Shown here piece by piece: positions 33,051-43,061 of a stretch of DNA of 64,000 bases. Position 1 is the stretch's first letter, and each line of letters starts with the position of its first letter. The DNA is taken from NCBI GenBank assembly GCA_905221605.1, contig CAJNDS010000158.1, forward strand, positions 660,176-724,175, read 5' to 3'. This stretch comes from Symbiodinium natans (Eukaryota; Sar; Dinophyceae; Suessiales; Symbiodiniaceae). The translations under genes and the position numbers were made by a program. Under the pieces are notes generated by a model. It was given only the letters and a program-made list of their open reading frames with translations, did no database searches and was not told the origin of the DNA.

Positions 33051-34620
33051 GTTACTGGACAACTAAGTCAGTTGTGGAGAGGGATGACTTCCCCACAGCT
33101 GCCGAAGAAGCGTCATGTGCTTGTCCAGTCTTGCGCTGGCCAATGTAGCAAGCTGACTCCTGCCAAGGATGGAGGAGAACGATGTACTCAGGATGCGAAT
33201 CCTGCGAGAAAGAGGCTCCTCCAACATGGCTAGGGAGGCTTTTTGGATACTTCACATTTTCCGGTTGTATTGTGCTTAAGAGAATCTTATTTAGGAGAGG
33301 GCCGAGCTGGGGCTTAGGGTGTAGACAGGGCGTAGAGTTTTCTGAGGGACTTTCGGGGCCGGGAGTTGCTTGTTTGTAACATGTGCGCGGGCGCGTGGCT
33401 GAACTGGCTTTCGACCGACGCATTTTAAATATCATGAAGAAGTGACGAGAATCTTAACGTACCATGTTCATGTTGTTCAGCCCTGCTGTGCAACTTGCGG
33501 CAGGTGGTTCGACGTAACTTGTCTGCAAGCCTTGGTATGCGCGCGAAGGGTTGCATTGCTCTCCACTCTGGTTCATGCGGGGTTTGCTTATCCGACACAG
33601 GCGGCACAGTGTTTAAGTCGATTCCAATGTCCGAAGATCAATGCTCGGATGCATCTTAAATCCGTGACTCCTTTTTGTGAAGCGCCCGGGCAACTCAGTA
33701 TCCATAAAGCCGGTGTGGACGATGGCGATTTCGAGGAAGTGCTGCGCAAGGCACAGCTGATGATACTACAGGTACCTTTGTTATGCCATAAGTCATCTAT
33801 CTATTTTTACAATCTTACGTACAAGAAATCATAACAAGCATCTGAACATATGTACATATGTGTATGTATATATATATAGACATGTACGTATCTTGTCTTA
33901 CAAAGTGGCAAGCCTTTTGCAGTCGCTCTGGCTTTGCCCACTCGGCAGCGTGCAGCCCACGTTCTCCCGGCCACGGAGCACCCCATCCCAAGCCCTGCTG
34001 TGCTCCGGAATGCGGGAGGTTCAGAGGGTTTAGGGATTAGGATCGCGGATCAGAGGCCTGGATGCAAAAAGGGGTTTAGGATCTAGGGTATGTAGGATAA
34101 GGCAAAGCGCACTGCAGTCCCGCCCCTAAAGGGGTACTTGTCCTGCTCCGGAGTTGGAGTTGGCACGGCCATGACCAAAAGCCCCCCCCAATGACTCCCG
34201 ACGTGTCAGGAAGGAGTGGGCCAGGACTTGGACCTCTCAAGCGGCGGCTGCGAGCTCAGCCCGAGGGGCCTCAGAGTGGGGTTGCAGGTGTCGCTATGAG
34301 GATGAGATTAGTCGCTCATTGGGGTCTCATAGGCTTTTGGGGAGCTTGAGGGACTTAGATGCTCGCTTTCGGAGTCATGGGCGGAGGATTGAAGCTGTTC
34401 AGCGGGCTTACTCGGGTTTTTGCGTGGTTTTTAGAGGGTTGAGTAACCATGGGTTCAGAATAGCCTGGCTTGGGGTAGAACCCTGCTGAGTCACGACGCT
34501 CGTCAAGTGTGAACAGAAGGGTGGACGCACGGCCCCAGGCACTTTCGTCGAGAAGCCAAGCTTCGACCTCGCGCGGCACCCATTTTCCGACTTCTCTGTT
34601 ACACTGCTTGGAGGTCTCCA
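33051..34620. other. Mostly non-coding; exon-like piece near 33690-33771
   Basis: A + frame reads SIHKAGVDDGDFEEVLRKAQ and runs into CAG|GTACC at about 33771, a possible donor; it could be an upstream exon of the channel gene. A TATATA-rich stretch lies at 33850-33880 and weak TTTAGG fragments at 34027-34090. Confidence 0.3.
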
Positions 34621-34623
34621 TGC

Positions 34624-37600
34624 TTCACAACCTTCGTATCAACAAGCCCAGTGCCTCATTCGCTCGATTTCAGGTCATTGGCATCGCCATCATGGTGAAC
34701 GCCATCGTGCTCGGGCTCGAGATCGATTTGTCGGAGCAGCGTGGCCGCAGCCGCAGAAGCGGAAGAGACCCGCATCCGAATCCTGATTCGGGCGCTACAG
34801 TACATCCTTCACCCCCCCCCTCCACGAGTAGGGTTAGTGGGATAGCTGTACTGGTAAGCCAGCTTGGGGCTACTTGTAGCTTCTGGCTATCCATGAACCT
34901 TTAGCATTACACGTCCTGCGTGCGTCGTTTTTGTGACGTTTGTAAGGACATGGGCGGCATGGGCGTTTGCAGTTAGATTTTTTTCGGTGGGTCTGCTGCT
35001 GCAGTTGCTCCGCCAGAGAGAAAGACCACGTGAGCACAGAAGAAGAAAGAAAGAACTCTGCTACAACTACAGCCCTGCAACCGCGGCATCTGACGGGTTA
35101 ACAACAAACCTGAGCTTCAAGCTTCATGGTTTTCCAGGGTGCACTTCATGCCAAGGCAGACGGATCCCATGGTTTGGATCGCCTGCGAGCACTTCAGCTG
35201 CACTTGGTACGTCTGATGCCGACCTTTCGATGCGCGGCCATGTGTGTTTCTGACCATTGCAGAGTTTTGCCATGCTTTGCCGTTCCCTCAAAGCCTTAGT
35301 TGGATGATGGATGGTGCTCCACTCGTGCACACGATCCGGCACTTTCAGCTTTTAGCTTCATATTGCGAGCCAGCTATTCCACTTACTTTTGTCTCATCTT
35401 GCCTTTGAGGAATGTGTTCTGCTCTATCTGGATAGCAGAGATGCTGCTGAAGTGGTGGTTTCTACGGCTTTCCTATTTCTGCGATGCATGGAATTGGCTC
35501 GCAGCATGGCAGCAGGTACTAGCCGACGACCGAGTGGGATGGGACCTCTTTAGCATGGATATATTGGGGGTGCAATAGAGGCTTACGAGACCATATTCAG
35601 AATCTTCTTCTGGTAATGAATGGCTTAGGTTTCTGTATTGCCGCGGCCTGGGCTTCGGCCCTTCTTTCTTGCAAGAATATGTGGCAACTCAGCCAAGGAC
35701 CTGTCCTTAGTGATGCTTTCCATTTACGACGCCTGGGTAGCCCCTCTCGCTTGGTCGCGTGACTCTGACCGACACTAGAAAACAAGGCACTGCGAACAGG
35801 CTAATCCAACTTATTCTGGTTCATGCAACATCGTGCAACTTTCTTGTCCATCAAGGTGAGACAACAATGGACCTCGGATTTCTTCGCGTTGTGCGAGTCA
35901 TGCGTCTCCTCCGTTTAGTGCGCCCAGGACTTATGAGACAAACAGTTTTCTCTTCAGGTTGCATCTCCAAGGGTCACTGAGAAAGTTTCCGAGGGTTTTG
36001 CTGAAGATGCGCATGATGTCCCCCTGTCCGGTCTTCAGCTGAGGAAATTGATACGAGCCGCCAGATTGCAACTAGCTAGCTGGACCGGTGAACGGGTGCT
36101 TGGTGGTTGAAGGCCAAACGCCCGGACAGGGCTCAGCGGACCACTTCCGCAAGGGCACGTGTAAGTTGCAGATCCACAACCGGAGCTTCCCTGACGCACG
36201 GGAGTTGAACTGAACCTTGCCTCCAAGGTTATAAAGATGTCCAGGAATCTCTGGCTCCTCGTGCAGGGCTTCATTGAACCCTGGCCAACTTGTGGGGGGG
36301 ATGTATGTCTTGTAGCCTGAGAATGCAGGCCCTGGCAATGCCAGTTGGGCCATGCCGTCGGCATGACTGCATAAGCTTTGCCTGGATTTCCTCTTGCCGA
36401 AGTTGACGACAACAGCGCAATGTTCGCTTCGTGCCATACGTTGAAGCGGATGCTCACAGTTGACTCACCACCGCCCAGGAATCGTTTAGCACGTTGAGCT
36501 GGGTTTCATTTCTCATCCTCTTTGTGATATATGCATCTTGGCCCTGACATGGCATCAGATCGTGGGCATGCATGGGGTGCGCTTCCAATCCGGTGCAGTA
36601 CATAAGCCGAGGCATACAGCGCCTTCTTCCGCTCCTCTGCCCAAGCGTAGGGCAAACCGAATCCTTGGCGGTCGGGCAGGTTCTGCGGTTCTCCAGACCA
36701 TGTCGCCACAACCACTGGTAACCAAGGAATTGTAGTTGATTGTGGCAAAGACTTTGCCGGATGGAGCGATTGCTCCATGTTGCGGGCTTAGCTTGCGATC
36801 CTCAGGTAATCATCTTGGGGTGCACGTTCAGAGCACGGCGGGCGTTCTTTTGATTGGACATGACTCAGGATGTTCGGCTCGGTGCCGAAGTCAATGTATA
36901 CATTGTTTCAGGCCCGTGTCAGTGGTGCAGTGTGCAGTGGCTAGCGCTGAAAGGCCAGAGTGGCTAGAGGCAAGCCTGAAGAAGTTGTTGGAGAGCAAAT
37001 TGCGCAAGGGCTGTCTGTAGTCTGCAATTCAAAAAGATGGAGAAGCCACGGTTCTGGGAGACGCAGATAAAGTTCTGACTACAGAACGGAAAGAATCAGA
37101 AAGCGTATGAAAGCGTGCTGTCCGGATGCAGGTAGACATGAAAGCGTTTGCCACCATTTGCCACATGTCAGGTCTTGACGCTTGAGTCGTGGAGCCACTT
37201 GGCGGGAAATTCGTTTTTCACCTCTGGAAGAATGGCTTGATTCAACTTAATGTGGTCTTTGCCAAGAGTGCAAACTGCATGTTTTCCTGCTGCTTCGCCC
37301 GTCCCGAAGGTATGATCATCTCGCGACCCCTTATGGAAGTCCAGCCGGTCCTTGTTGCATCTTATCTGCGCGAAGGAAGTCAACTTGTCTGGATCGGAAT
37401 GCTTGCAGTTTTTGTTGACTTGCGCAGCCGGTCTGCTGCGCGACATTCAGTATCGGCACCACAGAGCCATTTTGCATGGCCGAGATACCGATCATCTCCT
37501 TTATCTTGCTCACGACGTTTGGAACACTGCCGCCTGCATGGACTCAGTGCCAATGCGTTGCTGCTGCTGCTGCCAGCATGAACTGCGCAGCAGTTGGTTG

Positions 37601-37957
37601 TTACTCAGGGTGATGGAGTTGCGCGGGCTCGCGGTTTCAGAAGTTCTATTGATGGCCTTGAATTCCGACACGTGCTGTTGTAGGCTAGTGACGCTAGTCA
37701 CGTTGCACAGCCTCAGTCTGGACAAGTCTGCAGAGTAACAGAAACTCCCAGGAACATCATCGTCGGCGTCGTCGTGGAGAACACGTCGCCCGGCTCGCAA
37801 AACTTTCGTGCTTCCCTTGCTTACTCTGCTTGTCCCTGAACCTGTCTGTGCCTCTTGGATTCGTATAGTACCCTGAACTGAGGCTCAGTGCAGCGAAGCA
37901 GAACTTGGACTTGCAGAATAAGCGAGCCGAGAAGCAGGTCATCAAGGAGCCGGTCTG
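34624..37957 (+). CDS. Voltage-gated cation channel, fragmented into small exons (S1-S6)
   Basis: Six transmembrane segments appear in order on one strand. S1: about 34674-34739 (VIGIAIMVNAIVLGLEIDLS). S2-S3: exon from 35410 to about 35515 (FCSIWIAEMLLKWWFLRL, YFCDAWNWL). S4: 35867-35923 (LGFLRVVRVMRLLRLVR), with five arginines at every third position, the voltage sensor. S5: 36479-36532 (STLSWVSFLILFVIYAS). Pore helix: 36869-36911 (MFGSVPKSMYTLFQ). Selectivity filter: from 37172 (VLTLESWSHL); the two join as TLFQ|VLTLESWS, like one-domain bacterial and EukCat-type Na/Ca channels. S6: about 37451-37530 (IPIISFILLTTFGTL). A charged post-S6 helix follows from 37889 (AAKQNLDLQNKRAEKQVIKE). It would conduct Na+ or Ca2+ across a membrane on depolarisation. 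One domain is seen; exons linking S1-S2, S3-S4, the filter-S6 and the S6 end were not all found, so outer limits and completeness are uncertain. Confidence 0.8.
34827..34905. mobile_element. Inverted-repeat element, half copy in a channel intron
   Basis: Only the right arm is clear (GGCTACTTGTAGCTTCTGG then CTATCCATGAACC). It lies between the S1 and S2 exons of the channel gene. Confidence 0.5.
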
Positions 37958-38138
37958 GAAAGTCGCGCAGAGCAGCTCCCTGAGCCGAAGCCCGCTGTGC
38001 GGAACATTTCGGGGTTTAGGGGGGCTCCAGTCCCAACCCATCTCGGAAGCTGAGGATCTCCATCCGAAGCCTTAGAAATATAGTCCTAGATCCAACAGCT
38101 ACTTCATGATGCTTCGGAAGTCAGATGCCTAGAGCCGT

Positions 38139-39770
38139 GTGCGCTGTCCTCGCTGTCCTCCTTTCGACCTTGCTTTTGTGTTGCGAATCGCGGACTCTGT
38201 GGAGGAGCTCGAGCTCCTCCGGACTGTGTTTGAGGAGGCGGACACGGACGGACGCTCGAGCGTTGAAGGTGTCGTCGCTTTTCTTCTTCCCGGCTTTGGC
38301 TTAAGCTTCGCGCCTCTGACAGGGTCAGACTCAGAAGGGAAGCAGGTGCAAAGACAGCGGAAGGCGCAGCAGGCAAGTGGTCCTTGCATGGCTTGTCAAC
38401 ATGGTCCTGAAAAGAGCTCAACATAGAGGTCCCCAGGAGCCCAGCAGACGTCTTCCACGCTTCCCAAACCCTGTAAGCATCAAACCGGGGGCATACTTGG
38501 AGGTTCACGGGTAGTTAGAAGTGGGTTATAAGTAGGGTAGCTATACTTATAGCCTTATTTAGGGTACTTATAACCCTACTTATATCTACCCTTGAAGCCT
38601 GTGAAATGAGGAAGTGGCACTATGGACAAGGAGGAGTTCATTGAAATCTGCGGGACGGCGAGTGTCAGGCCGAAGCATTGCCAGATTTGCAGAGGGCTTA
38701 GCTCCAATACCCCATAATTAGGGTTTAGGGTTTAGGGTTTGGGGCCTAGGGCAGGGAAGCTTCCACAAATGGGTAGGGTTTACGAAAGATGCTATCTGTA
38801 GCTGGCGTGAATTACACAGCCCTCAGTTTCAGTGAGAGCCTGTGCTCACCCATCAGATGATCAAGCTTTTCTAAACAGGCCGGACCGGGAACCCCGGAAT
38901 CCGAGGGAACCTCTGAAAGCAAGTTATTGTTTAGGGTTTAGGGTCTAGGGTCTAGGGTCAAACGGGCCTGCGATACAGTTGTGATTGGCGATCACGTGAC
39001 TACCATGTGCTCGCTAGTCACGGCCGTATCACGGGCAGCATAACATAGTCTGTGTTTGCAAGTTCCCAAACACACGGGTAAGCGCCTGAGTTTTCCATTC
39101 TCTATGACTTGCGTCGAAGTCGTTCCTAGCAACAAGGTGTGTGACTTGGACGTGCCACGAGGAGGCGACGCGATCGAAAGCGAAAGGTAGCCGAAGCCAT
39201 GTCGAAATCATCTTAAAACCCTGTTAGAAGGCCTTGCGCGCGGTTTCGACGATTCCGGGTAGGTTTAGGCTTTAGGGCTGCGGCCTGAAGGCCGCAGCCC
39301 GTGCACCGAAGCCAAGCCTCCCAACCACCGGAGGCGTGCGCTGCAACGTATGGGCGTGCCGCTGGACCAGTCAGAAACCCTCTTTGACATCATCGACTCC
39401 AGCAAGAAGAACGAGGCCGGCGCTGTAATCCAGGAATGCTGTGTTTTTTTGGGGGAAAGGCACCGGTTCTGTAAGAGGTTCAGGGTTTGCTCTTTGCCGC
39501 TTGCGGCTCGGTTCGCCTTTTGATTTGGGTCATGCTGCCATGCTCCGTGCATCTGGCAACCAGTACGACTGGGGCCAACCTTTTTTTTTGACTTCGACAC
39601 TTCCCGCGCGAGGGGGGTTTGAGGGTTTTGGGTGGCTTAAGGCCTCCCCTAAACCCTAAACCCTAAACCTAAACCCTAAGCCCTAAGCCCTAAGCCCTAA
39701 ACCCTTGATCTGAGGTCACCTTCGCCGGCTTCATCGAGGGGGTGAAGAAGGCGCCAAACCAACGCGCGGG
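38139..39770 (+). CDS. Two EF-hands split by introns, probable C-terminal part of the channel
   Basis: EF-hand 1: exon ending at 38250 (VEELELLRTVFEEADTD) joins an exon from 38611 (SGTMDKEEFIEIC); the splice yields a canonical 12-residue loop DTDGSGTMDKEE with D1, D3, S5 and E12 as calcium ligands. EF-hand 2: exon ending at 39415 (MGVPLDQSETLFDIIDSSKK) joins one from 39715 (VTFAGFIEGVKKAP); its loop has N at position 6 and G at 12 and probably binds poorly. Both reconstructions need non-canonical donors: GA at 38251 and GC at 39416, each with an AG|G acceptor. Paired EF-hands after S6 are usual in dinoflagellate single-domain channels, and this block lies 200-1800 bases after the post-S6 exon on the same strand, so I infer one gene with calcium regulation of the channel. 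It could also be a separate EF-hand protein. Confidence 0.65.
38495..38599. mobile_element. Inverted-repeat element, copy E, inside the EF-hand 1 intron
   Basis: Begins TACTTGGAGGTTCACGGGTA and ends ATATCTACCCTTGAAGCC. It ends 11 bases before the AG|G acceptor at 38609-38611 and occupies the 3' third of the predicted 360-nt intron (38251-38610). Confidence 0.75.
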
Positions 39771-39822
39771 CTGAAGCGTAGGTTTAGGGTTTAGGGTTTA
39801 GGGTTTAGGGTTTAGGGTTTGT
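39650..39822 (+). repeat. Opposed telomere-like tracts flanking the EF-hand 2 exon
   Basis: CCCTAAA/CCCTAAG units at 39650-39705 end nine bases before the 3' splice site, and TTTAGGG units at 39781-39822 follow the exon 39715 to about 39765. Confidence 0.85.
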
Positions 39823-40140
39823 AGCTCCAGGGTTTCAGCGTTTTGCCTTTCAAGCCAAGCTTACACAAGCAAGGGTGCCGAACTATGCTTTTCTGAGGCC
39901 ATCCTGACAGACGGTGGAATTGCACATTTTGCCGTCTCGGGTTCAAGAGGGTTTTATTTTGGAAGGTTTTCAGGGGGTTTGAAGACGGCCAACCTTTGAA
40001 ATGATCTGGCGGCCAATCCCAGGTGCGTGGCGCTCCGACTAGTCTGGACATGAAAGCACCTTGGTTTTTGCATTTTTGCATAAGAAGCCTCTGTTCCAAG
40101 GGTAGTGAGAAGGCTCAGGAGGAAATGATTGAGTAAAACT

Positions 40141-40905
40141 CTCAGCAGCACATGTGGCGAACTGACCAGACCATGATGGTGGCCGTACGCAACATCTACA
40201 AGCAGCAGGTGAAGCTGGAGAAGGTGCACATCGCATCACTAGCTTGTTAATAGTGCTTTCAGCTTTGCACGGGAGCCTGCGCAGATCTGAGACGTAGATC
40301 TGACATCTGCCTTGCAGGACTCGCAACAACTGCAGGCGGTCCTGCTGGATCTGATTGAGGACCCCATCGACTGCAGAAATCCGTTGCCCTCTTGGTCAGT
40401 GGAGTTCTACCCCATTCTTGCACCGGTGCACCAGTTGTCGAACACCTCGGCGTAGCTGAGGTCTTGCTAAGAAAGCGGTTTAGGGTTTAGGGTTTAGGGC
40501 TTAAGCCCTTAGTGGGTGGTTGACTTGACAGGAAGCGCAGCGAAACGGCAACGTCATTCATCTGCCACCAAAGGAGGACATGGAGGGCTTGCTCCTAGCC
40601 ACTCGACCAAACACTGACGCTGTCCTGGCCTAAACTTTGCGGACTTGAACTCCAAGTACCCCCAAAAGTTTTCTGCTGCCCTGAGTTTTTAGAGTTTTGG
40701 GCAAGTTCAGGGTTTGTGGTTGGGGGGCCCTCTTCTTTAGAAACTTTAGAAGGTGGTTTAGAGGCCATGCTCTGCGCACGCCCAGCAGGCCGCTGCTGCA
40801 AATGCTTATAACGTTTGGCATGCACTGCGCTACTGTAGACTCCTACACACTCTGGAGACACTCGTTCCCCAAGTGATCCCGAAAGTTGCCCAGACGGCTG
40901 CCTAG
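40141..40905 (+). CDS. Helical exons, possible C-terminus of the channel gene
   Basis: Four + strand pieces read as protein: about 40141-40219 (MMVAVRNIYKQQVKLEK), from 40319 (DSQQLQAVLLDLIEDPIDC), about 40531-40600 (EAQRNGNVIHLPPKEDMEGL) and 40786-40905 after GCCCAG (LRYCRLLHTLETLVPQVIPK, stop TAG at 40903-40905). A TTTAGGG tract lies between the second and third (40478-40505). Position directly after the EF-hands suggests a cytoplasmic tail, but nothing in the peptides proves it. Confidence 0.35.
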
Positions 40906-42840
40906 GAGAAGAAGAAGCTCATGTCGCAGATGTCATTCTGCAGCCTGAAGTCCCCGGTGAGTCAGCAGTCGACGGCATCCGAGAAGCCGTCGCTCTTCGG
41001 GAGAGTCCATGCCGGCCGAAGTTCCCCGAAGGCCCCGAAGCCCAAGGACCATCAGGAGCCATTCTGCAGTCTTGATGAAGCAGTGGCCATGGTTTCCATA
41101 TCCATACGGATGCGTCTTGTAAAAGCCCACTGAAAGTCGTCAGACCTGATGTCTTGTTGCATGCGCAGCATGGCCCGGACGTACACTTGCGCCAGACGGC
41201 ACTGCTGTGCGCAGGAGGCTCCAGCTCAGGAAGCAGCACACCAAGAGGGCCCTTTTCGAGAAGAAGACTGCGCAGCCACGGCAGAGGACGAAGGGGAGGG
41301 GGGAATTTGGGGGGGAGAGTTCGCTGAGCTATACCTCCAGGGTGCGCACTGGCGGGTGAGAAGGGGAGGCTACAGAAGCACGTGTGCGTGAGCGCACGCA
41401 GCTTCTCCCTCATGAATTTCGTATTCGTATGATATCATTTCATTGTAAGAGACACGCGACTTGGATCTACAAGTTGCGCGCTCCGTGTACGCATCGCACA
41501 TAGTTCGCACGTTAGCTGCTTCACTTTAAAACGAATTTCGTGCTGTCTTTGTTCGCTCTCTATAATGTGGAATACCAGATCAAGCTCTACCAACAACAGC
41601 GCACATCTAATAACAAATGTGTTTTTTTTGGTTTCTTGGGTTTCTTTTCTTCTTGTGCCTTCCTTTCCCAGCACGGTTGAAGAGCGCACACGCAAGCCAG
41701 AAGTGCTGGAGTCATGGCGCTCTCCGACTGGCGGATTGAAGTATACCCAAACTTGCCGATGAGCAGCCAAGCCGCACTGTTGGGATGGGGGTGAGAGAGG
41801 CAGGGGAGAGCTCGGCTCAAACTTCCGTAGTCTCGACCTGCTACTCGCTGCCTCGCCCGCGCATGCCATTGTGAGAGTCGTTGCGGCCGGCTTTATTAGC
41901 GCAGGGGTGAGGGGTCTACCCGACAAAAGGCTTATAACGCTTAAAGCGTCGATGAGCACGCCAACTCATCAATCCAACTTATAAACCTACGCCCCCAAAA
42001 CAAAGCGCCGACCCCATGTGGCTCCTTGTCGGATCATGGTGTTCCAGTTCAATGTACATTGTTTCCTGGCATGGGAGATCTTGGAAGGAGGCTGAGCCGA
42101 TTGACGTCGAGCCAAGCTACCCTGAACGGCAAGCGCTGTCGAAAAGTGATGTGCCTGGGCTGGACATCTAGGAGCTTGTGTATGCTTGTACTGACTTGAG
42201 ATCCAGTATCCGTAAACCCTGAACCCTAAACCCCAGCTGTGCAGGAGTGAAAAAAAACCCAAAACCCTGAACTCTCAAGTCTGCACTAGGGCGTCTGCCT
42301 CACTCAGCCAGCACTGCCAGGGCGAGCTGTCTATCACGCCTGTGACCCTTCGCGACTTGCCGAATGCCGTTCCAGAGGTGCGCCACGGTGAGCACGCCGA
42401 AGCCCTGAGCCACGGAAAAGCCTAGGTTAAAAACACCCTTATTCACTCATGTGGGAAGCGGTGTGGAGCTTGTCACCCTCGTGCGGTTTTGGGCAAGAAG
42501 CGTCACGCAGGAATCCCTGGATGCGGGCACGGCAGTACCAGAAGAGGTGCCTGATTGCAGAACGTTTAGCGTTTAGGGTTTAGGGGTTTACGACATGTTT
42601 GGTATGGTCGGGAGCAGTTAACACATGAGGGGGAGGTGTGGTACAGTAGAACAGATTTGGTATGCTGGGGTCGTGATGTCGTCACATGTGCTTCTGGATG
42701 CTTTCAGGCTGGATCCTGCAACCTCAAAGCACAACGTCACATGCTACGAATGACCTGGTGTGCCAGGTCTGAAGTTGCAGTGATGGAGAGACTTGTGTGT
42801 GAAGCCCTGTAGCTCAAATCATCCCAAACTCTGAACCTTC
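40906..42840. other. No confident gene
   Basis: A frame at 40921-41133 and a basic one near 41205-41290 (LQLRKQHTKRALFEKKTAQP) look faintly coding. Short telomere-like pieces lie at 42217-42236 and 42573-42595. Nothing else was recognised. Confidence 0.35.
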
Positions 42841-42850
42841 TTGGCTCAAG
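42841..42850 (+). other. Probable spliced-leader remnant upstream of eL39
   Basis: TTGGCTCAAG equals the last ten bases of the spliced leader, and the preceding bases (ACCTTC) resemble a decayed GCCATT. Ten bases alone could arise by chance; its place 55 bases before a ribosomal-protein ATG makes it likely. The next bases are GATTACC, so there is no donor. Confidence 0.65.
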
Positions 42851-42905
42851 GATTACCTTGCCCCAACCGTGCCCTGCCCTGCGTTGACACCACGTGCGAT
42901 ACACC

Positions 42906-43061
42906 ATGGGGGCCGTGAAGACTTTCACCATGAAGATCAAGCTGGCAAAGAAGATCAAGCAGAACCGACCCTTGCCTCAGTGGTTTCGCATGAAGACTGG
43001 CACAAAGATTCGCTACAACAAGTTTCGTCGGCACTGGCGCCGTGGCAAGATCGGAGTTTGA
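42906..43061 (+). CDS. RPL39: 60S ribosomal protein eL39 (L39e)
   Basis: ATG 42906 to TGA 43059-43061 encodes 51 residues, exactly the usual length of eukaryotic eL39. The family core is intact: [20 protein letters not shown] followed by the basic [11 protein letters not shown] end. It starts [19 protein letters not shown] where other eukaryotes have a similar KTF-x(3)-LAKK segment. eL39 is a small basic protein that lines the exit-tunnel wall of the large ribosomal subunit. There is no intron, and a spliced-leader remnant lies 55 bases upstream, which together suggest a retroposed copy, although the frame has no disabling change. The gene is below the usual ORF length cut-off and easily missed. 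Dinoflagellates often have many copies of ribosomal protein genes, so this need not be the only one. Confidence 0.95.
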   Translation: MGAVKTFTMKIKLAKKIKQNRPLPQWFRMKTGTKIRYNKFRRHWRRGKIGV

